Assembly (NCBI RefSeq): GCF_000317225.1 | Contig: NZ_AJLL01000081.1 | Location: 62,001-126,000, forward strand | Origin: Fischerella thermalis PCC 7521 | Lineage (GTDB): Bacteria; Cyanobacteriota; Cyanobacteriia; Cyanobacteriales; Nostocaceae | Length of the DNA: 64,000 bases | Reading direction: 5' to 3' | Shown: in pieces, positions 44,424-54,827 of the stretch | Layout of the letters: each line of letters opens with the position of its first letter | Position numbering within the stretch: position 1 is the first letter of the stretch | Translations under genes and position numbers: made by a program | Notes under the pieces: generated by a model | The model's input: only the letters and a program-made list of their open reading frames with translations | What the model was told of the DNA's origin: nothing | Databases searched by the model: none

Positions 44424-46940
44424 TTAATTCCCGGCCTTTAACTTGGGATATGCAATACGTTTGTGATGAAATTGTTGCCAAACTTCTACAAAAATTTCGG
44501 CAATTCTGCTCATCTCTTCTCGTGTTAGTCCTGAGTCTACTAATTGGTTGTCTTGCCATCTGGCACGGAGAATATTGTTAACCATCACCAAAGCTTGTTC
44601 ACAACTAGCATCTTTGAGCGATCGCAATGCTGCTTCGCAGGAATCGGCTAACATCACAATTCCTGTTTCCCGTGATTGGGGAATCGGCCCATCGTAGCGA
44701 AAGTCTGCTTCATCTACTGTCAAATTGGGATCTTCTTTAGCGATCTGTTGAGCTTGGTGATAGAAGTAAGCAATTTGCATTGTACCTTGATGCTCTGGAA
44801 TAAAAGCTTGAATAGAAGAAGGCAAACTGTGTTTTTTTGCCATCACTAACCCTTCGCTGACATGCTTTTTAATGATGTCGGCACTATGCCAAGGGTCTTT
44901 GATTTCTGTATCATGCTTATTTGGCCCCCCCATTTGATTTTCAATAAAGGCTTGAGGGTCGTGCATTTTGCCAATATCGTGATATAATGTACCAGCTCTC
45001 ACTAATTCAATATTGCATCCTAATTCTTTGGCAGCAGCCTCAGCCAGAGTAGCGACAAATAGCGTATGCTGAAAAGTCCCAGGGGCAACTGTTGCCAGTT
45101 TTTTTAATAAAGGACGGTTGGGATTTGCCAATTCTGCCAAGCGAATCGGAGTAACTAAATCAAATAATTTTTCTAAATAAGGGCTTAACCCCAAGGCTAC
45201 AATACTCCAAGCTAAAGCAGATAAAGCAAAAATCCCTGCTTCTTTGAGGACAACGTAAAAATAGGGGCCAAATGCTGCACCCAAAAAGATTTGAATGATT
45301 AGGTAAACACCACCTTCAGTTAAAGCGATCGCTACACTTAATAGTGCTAATTCCTCGCGCGATCGCAATCTATGGGCCATACAACTGCCTAATATTCCCC
45401 CAGCTGCACCTGCCAACAGGGAAATTTTGCTGATTTCTAGGCTCATACCTAATAATGCTACCAGCAGCCCTACCACTGTCACACCCGCGGTTGCTCCGTA
45501 AAAGCTACCCAGCAATAAACCCACGCCACTCCAGGTAGTATAAGGCGTACCCATCGTCACTACCAAAGGGGTACTCAAAGTCAGCAATAATACTAACAGG
45601 CGATCGCTGTGTCGCCATCGATACTTAATACTCCGTTCAACAAAAGTAAAAATTCCTATAGAAAAGCTGACAGTTCCAGCCAAATACATTAATCCCAACC
45701 AGTTAATTTCTCGGCGTAGCAGGTGGTAGTGTTCCAATACATCTAAATGCCAAGATGTAATGCGATCGCCCTTGCGGACAACTATCTCACCTTGCTCCAC
45801 AGCCACGATTACAGGCTTAACTTCTGCTGCTGCTATTGCTGCTTGTATTTTGGTTTGTTCTTCATCTTGCTTAAGATTCGGTTCCAAAACCTCCAACAGC
45901 AGTTTCTTAGCAAAAGATTCTGTTGGTTGTGGTACTAATTTATGCACATGCAAATTGACTGCATTTTGTAAAACACTGGGGGGTAGTCCTTGAGGAATAC
46001 CTTGAGCTAAAATCCGCTCAGCACTCAGTTGTACCCCTATTTGGGTTTTTGCCCAGTCTTCATCAGAGAAATTCAGGAAAGAAGTAGTTTCATAAGCAGT
46101 TTGGGGGTTTTCACTCAGCAGTTGTGACAACTTGACGGTGGCTTGGGTATAGCCTTGGCGTGCTTGAGCAACTTTACTCAATAGTGAAACCAAGTTTTGC
46201 GTAGAAGTCTTGAGGCGATAAGCTTCTAATTCTGCCATTGCTTGGGCAAATTCTGCACTTTGGAACGAATCATTGGGTTTTACTTCTGGAGTGGAGGAAA
46301 CGCTGAGCAAGGAAGTCTCTGACTTCGATGAAGAGGATATAGGGATACCCAAACGCGATGGTACGGAAACATTCTCCGTATCTCCAACTCTTTGCTTATT
46401 TGCGTTTTGATTTTGTTCTCTAGTTTTAATGAAAATGCTTCTCAGGTTTTGAGTTAACACTCCTGATTTTTGCTGATTGTTATGTTCGAGAGCTACCAAC
46501 AAGTCTTCCCATTCTGAGTCAGCACAGGAGCGCAGATAACCCTGACTAGAAACTGACAAGACAAAAGTATCAAAAAAAGGAAAAGAACCGGCAGCAGATC
46601 GAATTTCATTACCCTGAGCTAGAAGTGTTTGTAAATTTTTCTTGATTTTTTTATTAATATTTTCATCAACCATTAACACAGGCACAAATTTTTTGCTGAC
46701 ATTTCTGCGCTGTGCTTCTGTTTTTTTTGTATCCTCGATTAAGCTACTATAGGGCGCTCTAATTGTTTCTGGTGCGGTGGTTCCTATTTTCAACTGAGGC
46801 TGGTTGTAGAAATTTTGCCCAATGATTCCAGTCAGAGACACTACTGCAATTACGAAAACAACAGGAGAAGGTTTTCCAGGTAAACTACCACTAGTTACCT
46901 TTGGTTTTGGCGCTCTTTGTTTTTTATCTTTGCCTTTCAC
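44424..46940 (-). CDS. 7TM-HD phosphodiesterase, PgpH type
   Basis: The 838-residue protein has an N-terminal membrane helix (about 27-45) and a large extracytoplasmic 7TMR-HDED domain. A block of seven membrane helices (about 405-595) and a C-terminal HD domain follow, with TLYHDIGKMHDP (about 655-665), PEHQGTMQI, and DSCEAALRSL. In Firmicutes PgpH hydrolyses c-di-AMP; cyanobacteria also use c-di-AMP. Length and layout fit. A Lys/Arg-rich cytosolic leader (KGKDKKQRAPKPK) starts the protein. Confidence 0.9.
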   Translation of the reverse strand: MKGKDKKQRAPKPKVTSGSLPGKPSPVVFVIAVVSLTGIIGQNFYNQPQLKIGTTAPETIRAPYSSLIEDTKKTEAQRRNVSKKFVPVLMVDENINKKIKKNLQTLLAQGNEIRSAAGSFPFFDTFVLSVSSQGYLRSCADSEWEDLLVALEHNNQQKSGVLTQNLRSIFIKTREQNQNANKQRVGDTENVSVPSRLGIPISSSSKSETSLLSVSSTPEVKPNDSFQSAEFAQAMAELEAYRLKTSTQNLVSLLSKVAQARQGYTQATVKLSQLLSENPQTAYETTSFLNFSDEDWAKTQIGVQLSAERILAQGIPQGLPPSVLQNAVNLHVHKLVPQPTESFAKKLLLEVLEPNLKQDEEQTKIQAAIAAAEVKPVIVAVEQGEIVVRKGDRITSWHLDVLEHYHLLRREINWLGLMYLAGTVSFSIGIFTFVERSIKYRWRHSDRLLVLLLTLSTPLVVTMGTPYTTWSGVGLLLGSFYGATAGVTVVGLLVALLGMSLEISKISLLAGAAGGILGSCMAHRLRSREELALLSVAIALTEGGVYLIIQIFLGAAFGPYFYVVLKEAGIFALSALAWSIVALGLSPYLEKLFDLVTPIRLAELANPNRPLLKKLATVAPGTFQHTLFVATLAEAAAKELGCNIELVRAGTLYHDIGKMHDPQAFIENQMGGPNKHDTEIKDPWHSADIIKKHVSEGLVMAKKHSLPSSIQAFIPEHQGTMQIAYFYHQAQQIAKEDPNLTVDEADFRYDGPIPQSRETGIVMLADSCEAALRSLKDASCEQALVMVNNILRARWQDNQLVDSGLTREEMSRIAEIFVEVWQQFHHKRIAYPKLKAGN

Positions 46941-47240
46941 AGTTGGTTTCGATAAATGTAAACGGCGTAGGGCTTTGGTAAAGTTGCTTCCAGTGAATAA
47001 ATCGCTTAAGTCAAAGATGAAAAAATGGCTGCGCTTTCATTGTCTATGATCGCAGTTTTTTGCTTGATTGCTTTGAGTCAAAACACTTGAAGCCTGCTTG
47101 CCACAATTGCTACCTACAGAACCCGATTGAATTTTAATGTTTTCCCAAACTATAGTATATTTTTTTACTAAAATTTAATTTATTGTAATAGAAAATTTCT
47201 ATGTTTTATACTTTGTATCATTAGTAAGGTAGAAGTGAGA
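46941..47240. other. Intergenic stretch upstream of the PgpH-type gene
   Basis: AT-rich, especially 47150-47220. It should hold the pgpH-like promoter; no gene, RNA or clear motif is seen. Confidence 0.35.
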
Positions 47241-48170
47241 TTAACGTAGCCGGATTACGCGGGGAGCTGCGATCGCCTCTAGAGGCACATCGCTCAGAGT
47301 TATCGGCCATTCTGCTCTCACTTCGCCTTGATGCAAAGTAGAATCATACACTCCTGACCAGGTAGCCACAAGTGTGTCTGCTAATTTTAGCATCTCAGAG
47401 AAATCCTTTGGTTGCCATTGTGCCCTCCTATTGTTGATCAGTAAAAACCGCCAACTTACAGGAATGCCTGCTGTAGCGTTATAGGCTCCTGATAAAGCAG
47501 CAGTAATTGTACTGATATAAATCGAACGCGAGGTAAATTGAGTAGCCCGTAAAACTGAAAGGCGAAAGTCTTCTAAACTACTAACAAAGCAATAAAAAGC
47601 AATTGCTAAGGCATGATTCAGCTTTTCTTCTGTACACAATTCAGCTTGCGTTATTTCTAACCCCGCCTGTTTTTCTAACAAATTGTGTAATTTCAATAAA
47701 GTTTGTGGCACAGATGTGGTTGTTTCTCCCAAAAAGCTAATTATTTGGGGGATGAGAGTAGCAGGAGTAAGTTTTTCTGTTAGAGACTGGGCGATCGCAT
47801 AGCCTACTGCTAGCGCCCAATCCTCTACAGCTTGGTTATTTTGCCAAAATTTAACTACATCTAGCAAGTTTTGTCGCAGTTTGATAGGATGTTCATGGAA
47901 AAACAATGCTACTGGTAGTGTAGCTAAAATTACTTGTAACGAAGTGTCTGGATGATTCTCTAAAATAATTCCTGATTGTTGCTGACGCCTACTCCAGTCG
48001 CCTAAGTCAAATCTACCCAGTTCGATTAAACTTTCTGCACTCAGAATTGCGATTTTTTGCCAATAGCTAGATGCCAACTTTTGCCCTTGTCCGCCTTGAA
48101 AGGCCAAATTTTCCCCAATTAAAGCCCCTAATATGGTTCCTCTAGTACGGCTGACAAGAGAATAATGCAT
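47241..48170 (-). CDS. ADP-ribosylglycohydrolase-like protein, degenerate
   Basis: The 309-residue product opens SRTRGTILGALIGE, as in the ADP-ribosylglycohydrolase fold (RxxGxxxGxxxGD). Its later segment RSIYISTITAALSGAYNATAGIP aligns with the DTDT-containing helix of active enzymes. However, both the first metal-site Asp (GE in place of GD) and the DTD motif are missing. It is therefore probably a catalytically inactive relative; fold assignment is from motif resemblance only. Confidence 0.65.
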   Translation of the reverse strand: MHYSLVSRTRGTILGALIGENLAFQGGQGQKLASSYWQKIAILSAESLIELGRFDLGDWSRRQQQSGIILENHPDTSLQVILATLPVALFFHEHPIKLRQNLLDVVKFWQNNQAVEDWALAVGYAIAQSLTEKLTPATLIPQIISFLGETTTSVPQTLLKLHNLLEKQAGLEITQAELCTEEKLNHALAIAFYCFVSSLEDFRLSVLRATQFTSRSIYISTITAALSGAYNATAGIPVSWRFLLINNRRAQWQPKDFSEMLKLADTLVATWSGVYDSTLHQGEVRAEWPITLSDVPLEAIAAPRVIRLR

Positions 48171-48258
48171 AATTTAATAGGACATGGGGATCGGTAATCG
48201 GAGATTGGGGAAGTGTGAAAAGTGGGCATTTGGCATTGGTACTAACCACTAACTAATC

Positions 48259-48756
48259 TTATATATTTTTTCTTAAATAAAACGTTAACGCTTGTAATCC
48301 TAAAATATAACTTTGTGCGCCAAAACCGCTGATTTGGCCAATGGCAATGGGGGCTATGTAGGAGTGATGACGGAACTCTTCTCGCTTGTAAATGTTACTT
48401 AGATGTACCTCTACTGTGGGTAAATTTACAGCAGCGATCGCATCTCGCAATGCTATACTGGTGTGGGTGTAAGCCCCAGCATTAATTAAGATGCCTTGGT
48501 GTTTTCCCAAGGCATCATGAATTGCATCTACCAATACCCCTTCATGATTTGACTGCATGGTGAATACTTCCACTGCCAGTTTTTGTGCTTCTGTTTCTAA
48601 CTGGCGGTTGATTTCGACCAGAGTCAGGGAGCCATAAATACCAGGCTCTCGCTGTCCTAGCAGATTCAGGTTTGGCCCATGCAGCACCAGAACGCTTAAG
48701 GGATCTAATTTTAACTCCTGCACTTTTGCTCTCTTAGCGACGGCGCGAGCGATCAT
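48259..48756 (-). CDS. aroQ: 3-dehydroquinate dehydratase, type II
   Basis: The 165-residue product has [20 protein letters not shown] (active-site Asn and Tyr), [32 protein letters not shown] and [19 protein letters not shown], all standard for AroQ. It catalyses the third step of the shikimate pathway. The N-terminal 18 residues preceding [10 protein letters not shown] are extra; the ATG at 48756 lies within the end of an overlapping small gene. Confidence 0.95.
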   Translation of the reverse strand: MIARAVAKRAKVQELKLDPLSVLVLHGPNLNLLGQREPGIYGSLTLVEINRQLETEAQKLAVEVFTMQSNHEGVLVDAIHDALGKHQGILINAGAYTHTSIALRDAIAAVNLPTVEVHLSNIYKREEFRHHSYIAPIAIGQISGFGAQSYILGLQALTFYLRKNI

Positions 48757-48871
48757 CTACAGGAATTGGAATTAGCTCCGGTTCTGGCTCAGCTTCTGGC
48801 CCTAAAAGGGCTTCAATCAGCTTGCGTGCCAATTCCTTAAGCTTTTCTAGCACCTTTTCAATATAGTCCAT
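48734..48871 (-). CDS. Small acidic/basic protein overlapping aroQ
   Basis: The frame codes for 45 residues: a charged N-terminal helix [20 protein letters not shown], an acidic Pro-rich stretch ([14 protein letters not shown]) and a basic end (DDRSRRR). It starts at ATG 48871 and ends 23 bases inside the aroQ start region, so the two would be cotranslated. No family is known to me; the amphipathic helix followed by acidic linker looks like a real small protein rather than chance. Confidence 0.5.
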   Translation of the reverse strand: MDYIEKVLEKLKELARKLIEALLGPEAEPEPELIPIPVDDRSRRR

Positions 48872-49727
48872 TGGACTGACCGCTCCTGAAATACTAACTC
48901 GATTTTTCGGTTATCAGCTACGGAGAAACTAGCTTTTTTGCACTCTGGCTTTTGATCGGCTAACTTTTGTTCCCGTATTTCGGGTTTGAGCCATTTCTTA
49001 AAATTATAGTGTTATTTTCTCCCTTATTTTTTAGATTATCACATCCCTTACCTAGACGACTCATCTTACTAAAGATAGCTTTTTGAAAAAAGGGACTAGG
49101 GATTAGAGAATAATAGCGTCTCATTGTCAGTCTAATAAATTTGGCGACTAGACTCAGGAGGAAAAGGAAGATAAGGGAAGCGACTGTGGTAGACTCTTTA
49201 CCCGCCATAAAGCACCTGGCGTAAAAGATTTTTTATCAGTAAGTATTATGAAAACAAAGTAAGAATAAAAAGGGGAAAAAACTTTATTTTTGGCAAAAAA
49301 AACATAATTTTGTCATCCAGACTATTTTGTAAGTAAGTACTTACTATATAATTTTTTTCAATAGATTTATGATTACCGATAATTATTCGTATGAGCGCAC
49401 GATGGGTAACGCCAGTTGCTCATGGATAGAACCCCCTTAGCTGTGAGCTACCTCATCTACAAACTTTTTACAAAATCCAAAATCATTTAAGTTTATGGAA
49501 GTTTTGTTTATATTATTGATAGCAATAGTCATTAGGGGCGAAGCATTTGATAAGTAATAAATATTTTCACTCAGTTAATAAAATATTACCTAAAAGCTTC
49601 GCCCATACATATAGATAGCCAATAGTCAGACTGTGGACTATGCCCTATTCGCAGTTATCAGTTAGCAGTTTCATTGCTAGCGAAACACCATGGGTTTGAT
49701 AACTGTTCACTGATTTAACTGTTGTCT
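48872..49727. other. Long intergenic region between aroQ unit and topA
   Basis: A minus-strand open frame at 48960-49208 (82 codons, one hydrophobic segment) has weak support and is not called. At 49332-49345 is a perfect 14-base palindrome, AGTAAGTACTTACT. Around 49390-49450 is a copy of a sequence I recall as a dispersed cyanobacterial element (GCGCACGATGGGTAACGCC, GTTGCTCATGG). Near 49640 starts a TTATCAGTTAGCAGTTT repeat. Confidence 0.45.
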
Positions 49728-52388
49728 TTAGCTAGTTTTTTTGGCAGCAGTCGTTGATGATTTGGCTTTCGTTGATTTGCTACGCGAACTATTTGTAGAT
49801 TTAGTGGTTTTGCGAGTGGATTTACCGCTTGATGTTTTGCTTGCTAGCAACTCCAATGCTGTATCCAGCGCTATATTTTCTGGTGATGTACCTTCTGGAA
49901 GACTGACATTGGTTTTGCCGTGCTTGATGTAAGGCCCGTATGGTCCATCATAGATGTTTACAGGTTCTCCATCCTCTGGGTGAGTTCCCAATTCCCGTAA
50001 AGCCGCTTTAGATTTACTACTTGTACTGCGTCCTTTTTTTGGTTCAGACAATAATTCTAATGCACGTTCCAAGGAAATTGTCAATACATCGTCACCTGCT
50101 TTGAGGGAACGATAGTCTTTGCCCTCCTTGGCGTTATGGACGATATAGGGGCCAAAGCGTCCCAAATTAGCTTGAATGGTTGCGCCTGTTTCTGGATGGG
50201 TGCCTAGTGTCCGGGGTAGGGATAAAAGACCAACAGCCATGTCTAAGGTGACATCTTCTGGCTTGACACCCTTAGGTAGAGAAGCTTGTTTCGGTTTAGG
50301 ATTTTCATCAGATTTGTCACCCAATTGCACGTAAGGGCCGTAGGGACCTATGAGTACGTAAATTGGTTCGCCTGTTTCGGGGTGACGTCCTACCTCGTCC
50401 GGGCCAGAGGTTTTTTGCCTGAGCAAGGTTTCTACCTTTTGGGGATCGAGGTCAGCAGGAGTCAAATCTCGAGGAATCGATGCTGTAACGACACCATCAC
50501 CATTTTCAACTTCAATGTAGGGGCCAAATTTACCGATGCGGATTTTGGCGTTTAAGTTTTCTAGTTCTACAGTTCTAGCTTGGTTGGCATCAATCTGGTC
50601 TTCTTTTTGTTTGACCAGGGTTTCTAGACCATTATCTCCTAGATAAAATTGCCGCAAATATGGTAGCCACTCAGCTTCACCAGCAGCGATATCATCGAGA
50701 GTTTGCTCCATTTTGGAGGTAAAACTGGGATCAACGACATCGTGGAAGTATTTTTCGAGCAGTTCAGTGACAGCAAAAGCAGTGAAACTGGGAATGAGGG
50801 CATTATTAGTCAGTTGGGCGTAACCTTTGTCAATAATTGTGCCAATAATGCTGGCGTAGGTACTAGGACGTCCAATACCTTCACTTTCTAAGGTTTTTAC
50901 TAAAGTAGCTTCAGTATACCTGGCTGGGGGTTGAGTTTCGTGCTTGACTGTTTCTAAGTCTTGACAGTCTGGGTGGTCCCCGACTTTGAGATCAGGCAAA
51001 ATGATTTCTTGGTCTTCTAGTGCAGCTTCGGGATCGTCAGATCCTTCGACATACGCCCTTAGGTAGCCAGGAAAATCGATGCGTTTGCCAGAAGAACGGA
51101 AACCAGCGTCTTCCACTTGCAGTTGCACGGTGATTTGGGTTTGGCGAGAGTCAGCCATTTGACAGGCGACGGTACGCTTCCAAATTAAATCGTAGAGTTT
51201 GAGTTCGCGATCGCTCAAGCCTGTTTCTTGGGGAGTACGGAAGCTGCTACCCGCCGGACGAATCGCTTCGTGAGCTTCTTGTGCGCCTTTAGATTTGGTG
51301 GTGTACTGTCGGGGTTGGGGGCTAAGGTACTGCTTACCGTAAAGCTGTTCTACACAGCTACGGGCTGCTGCTATGGCCTGTTCCGACAAATGCACCGAGT
51401 CTGTACGCATGTAGGTAATATATCCCTGTTCATACAAACTTTGGGCAATCCGCATTGTATCCCGTGCTGAAAGCCGCAATTTGCGGTTAGCTTCCTGTTG
51501 CAGGGTGGAAGTAGTAAACGGCGGTGCTGGTTTGCGCGTTACTGGACGTTCTTCAATATCCGTAACTTTCCAGGTCTTATCACTTAGGCGTTGTTTGAGG
51601 GCTTCTGCTTCGGCTTGATTGAGCAGCACGACTTTGCGATCAGCGATTATCTTCCCTGTGGAAGGGTCAAAATCGCTGCCAGTTGCTAGTCTAGTTCCTG
51701 CTAAGGTGACAAGTACAGCAGTAAAGGACTGCTCTTTGCTTTTTCCAGTTTGTGGTGGGGTCAAAGTAGCTTTCAAATCCCAGTAGGTCGCTTGTTTGAA
51801 AGCACGGCGTTCCCGTTCTCGGTTCACCAGCAACCGCACTGCTACCGACTGTACACGACCCGCAGATAATCCCCAAGCGATTTTTTTCCACAGCAGAGGA
51901 GACAGGGTATAACCCACAAGTCGATCCAAAATTCGCCGTGTTTCTTGGGCGCGAACTAATTGCTCGTCGATACTGCGGCAGTTTTGCAGAGCTTTTTTGA
52001 TGGCTTCTTGAGTAATTTCGTGAAACACCATCCGCTTAGTTGGTACTTTGGGCTTGAGCAACTGGTACAAATGCCAACTAATGCTTTCACCTTCTCGGTC
52101 TTCGTCTGTTGCCAAAATCAGTTCGGAAGCGTCTTTGAGAGCTTCTTTTAGCTGAGTGACAACTTTCTTTTTGTCCTTGGGAACGACATACAGTGGTTCA
52201 AAGTCGGCGTCTACATTTACCCCAAGCTGCGCCCATTTTTCCCCTTTGACATTGGCGGGAATTTCGCTAGCCGACTGGGGTAGGTCACGCACATGACCCA
52301 TAGATGCTTCTACCCGATAGTTTTTTGGCAGGTAGTTGCGAATGGTACGAGCTTTGGTCGGAGATTCGACGATGACAAGAGTTGACAT
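49728..52388 (-). CDS. topA: DNA topoisomerase I
   Basis: The 886-residue type IA enzyme has the TOPRIM start [32 protein letters not shown], the active-site Tyr in [14 protein letters not shown] (about residue 330) and PHEAIRPA-like AHEAIRPAG. The C-terminus lacks Zn fingers and instead has three topo C-terminal repeats ([30 protein letters not shown], each followed by GPYGPY or GRFGPY) and a Lys/Ser-rich tail. It relaxes negative supercoils. Single gene. Confidence 0.97.
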   Translation of the reverse strand: MSTLVIVESPTKARTIRNYLPKNYRVEASMGHVRDLPQSASEIPANVKGEKWAQLGVNVDADFEPLYVVPKDKKKVVTQLKEALKDASELILATDEDREGESISWHLYQLLKPKVPTKRMVFHEITQEAIKKALQNCRSIDEQLVRAQETRRILDRLVGYTLSPLLWKKIAWGLSAGRVQSVAVRLLVNRERERRAFKQATYWDLKATLTPPQTGKSKEQSFTAVLVTLAGTRLATGSDFDPSTGKIIADRKVVLLNQAEAEALKQRLSDKTWKVTDIEERPVTRKPAPPFTTSTLQQEANRKLRLSARDTMRIAQSLYEQGYITYMRTDSVHLSEQAIAAARSCVEQLYGKQYLSPQPRQYTTKSKGAQEAHEAIRPAGSSFRTPQETGLSDRELKLYDLIWKRTVACQMADSRQTQITVQLQVEDAGFRSSGKRIDFPGYLRAYVEGSDDPEAALEDQEIILPDLKVGDHPDCQDLETVKHETQPPARYTEATLVKTLESEGIGRPSTYASIIGTIIDKGYAQLTNNALIPSFTAFAVTELLEKYFHDVVDPSFTSKMEQTLDDIAAGEAEWLPYLRQFYLGDNGLETLVKQKEDQIDANQARTVELENLNAKIRIGKFGPYIEVENGDGVVTASIPRDLTPADLDPQKVETLLRQKTSGPDEVGRHPETGEPIYVLIGPYGPYVQLGDKSDENPKPKQASLPKGVKPEDVTLDMAVGLLSLPRTLGTHPETGATIQANLGRFGPYIVHNAKEGKDYRSLKAGDDVLTISLERALELLSEPKKGRSTSSKSKAALRELGTHPEDGEPVNIYDGPYGPYIKHGKTNVSLPEGTSPENIALDTALELLASKTSSGKSTRKTTKSTNSSRSKSTKAKSSTTAAKKTS

Positions 52389-53129
52389 GGAAATTTCAAA
52401 AAAAGAATAGCTGCTAAGCTAAACAGTCACTAAACAGTCAAATTGAAATAATTGGCAGGTAAATGTCAAGATTATTAGTCACTAGAGGTATGTGATTTCA
52501 TCCTCACACAAACTACTCGCAAAGTAATCCCCTTAAATTCCAGCGTTAGGCATTTGCCATATCCGCAGGTAGTATTTCCCAAAGGGTGGGGTAGAACTGC
52601 GAATTTCCAGTTATTTCAATCTTTAACTTATCTGAGGCATAATTGGCGACTATTATTTGAAAAATTGCACTTTTTAGGCATTGGGTCGGTAGTAGGGGTC
52701 TTCTTAGCTTGAAGCCCGCAGTGTGCGTCTATACGCACGTCTCCCGTTACGGGATAGCATTTGAACGTGCATCTTGACATCAAACCGAAGTATTTTCATA
52801 CAAATACTACCCCGCCCTCAGTCGTAAGAAAGGACATCTATAACCTAACAGTGGTTATTTATTCCCCATACTCCTCATACTACCTCCACCTCTCCAGCTC
52901 ACCCATCTCCCGATTTTTCCTACTTGATTTCTTCAGGTTGTGGCAAAATTGAATCAAATTTTGTGAGAGTCCTTAAATTCAGTGAACAGTAAACAGCTAT
53001 CAGATGTATGTTGGGGATCACAGTCCGTTCCACCAACCCATTCTCGTCCAATTGCTGAGAGTTATACCCACTAATGAAACTGATAACTGTCAATGGGGCT
53101 GTGTACCATTTCCTGGGAGAACAAAAGAC
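52389..53129. other. Long intergenic region upstream of topA and the 101-aa gene
   Basis: This divergent spacer carries the topA promoter region and, at about 52710-52760, a repeat-like element GCCCGCAGTGTGCGTCTATACGCACG (two short pieces joined here) with an internal GTGCGTCTATACGCAC palindrome. CTCCTCATACTACCTCC-type C-rich repeat lies near 52868-52915. Open frames extending leftward from the next gene are not supported. Confidence 0.4.
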
Positions 53130-53435
53130 ATGCAACCAATTCGTCAAGGCGATGTGATTTTGCTGCCTGTACAGCAAACAATACAGCAAATCAAGGGACA
53201 AAAGCTACTGCACTTGATTTTAGCGGCAGGTGAAGTCACCGGACACACACATCGCATCATTGATGGACAAGCGGAATTATACGAAAAAGATGGTACTTTG
53301 TACCTGCGTGTCGTTTCAAAAGAGGCAACACTTGCTCACGAAGAGCATAAAGCTATTTCTATCCCTCAAGGTACGTGGATGGTACGAATTCAGCGCGAGT
53401 ATCAGCCTCAAGGTTGGCGGTACGTGGCAGATTGA
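53130..53435 (+). CDS. Uncharacterised 101-aa protein (RQGDVxLLPV family)
   Basis: The protein starts MQPIRQGDVILLPVQQTIQQ and contains LHLILAAGEVTGHTHRI, LYLRVVSKEATLAHEEHKAI and a C-terminal GTWMVRIQREYQPQGWRYVAD. Small proteins with the same GEVTGH.H, LxHEEH and QREY pattern are found scattered in bacteria and phages with no known function. The conserved His/Glu set (H in GHTHR, HEEH) suggests metal binding. ATG at 53130 preceded by GGGAGA; longer in-frame starts are not taken. Confidence 0.75.
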   Translation: MQPIRQGDVILLPVQQTIQQIKGQKLLHLILAAGEVTGHTHRIIDGQAELYEKDGTLYLRVVSKEATLAHEEHKAISIPQGTWMVRIQREYQPQGWRYVAD

Positions 53436-54170
53436 AAAGCATTGATTCTATGGTGCGCGATCGCTGTTTGATTTTTGATGATTGCGCATCTTGTATGTGC
53501 ATGTATGTTGCATTGTCTGCACCGTAAATTTTATCCTCTGACACTGTATTCTTCCATGCACTCTCATCAATTATGGTTTAAATCTAGGTAAAAATGTTAA
53601 CAATTGTTTTGTATTTTCAGTTGAGTGAACATAGGGAATCTTCAGTATCCATGAACAAAAACTTATTTTTAGGTCAATACTAAATAATAGGTGTTTTGTT
53701 TTAGATGTTTCAAAGTCCAAGTTGAAAATATAAAACTTTGATTTTCATCAAAGTTAAATCAATTAATAAACTCATACAATTAGGTATTTCACATCTTGCC
53801 TAAGACATAATTTGATATTTTCACTCTGGTATATTCAGCTTAGCGATCGCTCGAAAACTTTCTATAAACAATCAAACTAATAATAATTATAAAATCTAAT
53901 ATTTACTATTTATTAAGACCTAGTATGGTGACAAATTATTGTGTCAGCTGAAGCATAAGCAATAATAATAGGATTAACCGTTAAAAATAATACATTTTGC
54001 TCAAAGATATGCCATAAAAGGGTAAATATAGCCTTGCTAGAATAAGATTTATGTTAAAATAAGGTTGGAGAATAAAGTTCGGCGGTGGTGTTCTTGTTTT
54101 TGTTGAAAACTGCAAGTGGCTCTCCGGATGAACGGCTCTGCATATGCATAACTGAATTCTGGAGAGATTA
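53436..54170. other. Long AT-rich region upstream of the second RRM gene
   Basis: No gene is seen. The last 110 bases (54060-54170) probably form the leader of the RRM gene, with GGCTCTCCGGATGAACGGCT (54118-54137) and the ribosome site GGAGAG, as in other cold-induced rbp genes. Confidence 0.4.
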
Positions 54171-54485
54171 ATGTCAATTTACGTAGGCAACCTATCCTAC
54201 AGTGTTAGCCAAGAAGAGCTAAGCGACGTATTTTCAGAGTATGGCACTGTGACGCGAGTTCAACTTCCCACAGATCGGGAAACGGGTCGCTCACGAGGCT
54301 TTGGTTTCGTAGAAATGGAATCAGAAGCAGCAGAAACGGCTGCCATTAATGCTTTGGATGGCGCCGAATGGAAAGGTCGCGTAATGAAAGTTAATAAAGC
54401 AAGACCTCGGGAGGAAAAAAGTGGACGCTCCGGCGGTGGTAGCTGGGGAAAAAGTAACAGCGGTGGATACTCTCGACGTTATTAA
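54171..54485 (+). CDS. RRM-type RNA-binding protein (Rbp), second copy
   Basis: The 104-residue product has RNP2 (IYVGNLSY) and RNP1 (RGFGFVEM), followed by a Ser/Gly-rich tail (SGRSGGGSWGKSNSGGYSRRY). It is a close paralogue of the 30948 protein but is not accompanied by rpsU. Expected to bind RNA in the cytoplasm and to be induced by cold or light stress. Followed by a strong terminator. Confidence 0.95.
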   Translation: MSIYVGNLSYSVSQEELSDVFSEYGTVTRVQLPTDRETGRSRGFGFVEMESEAAETAAINALDGAEWKGRVMKVNKARPREEKSGRSGGGSWGKSNSGGYSRRY

Positions 54486-54581
54486 GGCTTGAATGAACTT
54501 ATAGAGTTCAACACCTAAAGAGCAATTGCTAGAAGGCATAAATAATAACCATTTGCCAAGCGCAATATAATACTTAAGAAC

Positions 54582-54610
54582 AGCAGATTCAGTATGTCAC
54601 TGAATCTGCT
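54582..54610 (+). terminator. Hairpin terminator after the second RRM gene
   Basis: AGCAGATTCAGT-ATGTC-ACTGAATCTGCT is a perfect 12-bp stem with a 5-base loop, about 100 bases after the stop. Followed by TATTGTTT. Confidence 0.8.
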
Positions 54611-54633
54611 TATTGTTTGGAAATGTGTTAGTG

Positions 54634-54680
54634 GTTCGTGGTTGATTGTTGGTAGGTAGTTTTTCCAACCAACAATCAAC
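54634..54680. repeat. GTTGATTGTTGG foldback repeat
   Basis: GTTGATTGTTGG and CCAACAATCAAC form perfect 12-bp arms with a 16-base centre, preceded by GTGGTTCGTG repeat. Another member of the strand-switching repeat family. Confidence 0.75.
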
Positions 54681-54827
54681 TATCTACAAATAACAAATTG
54701 AAGCATAAATTAATTTGATGCTATTGATCCCGTAATACAAACAGATTTAGGAAACTTTAGTTAAAAAAACAATAGAATTAACACAGTTGGTTCCTTAAAT
54801 GTCTAATCGCCAAAACCTATACAGCTC

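Noticed and set aside
48960-49208. 82-codon minus-strand frame with a hydrophobic segment
   Set aside because: Half of it is repeat-type DNA (ACTAGGGATTAGAG) and no conserved feature or ribosome site is visible.
49380-49460. Possible tRNA or small RNA in the GCGCACGATGGGTAACGCC element
   Set aside because: No cloverleaf or TTC-loop; it resembles a dispersed repeat I have seen in other cyanobacterial intergenic regions.
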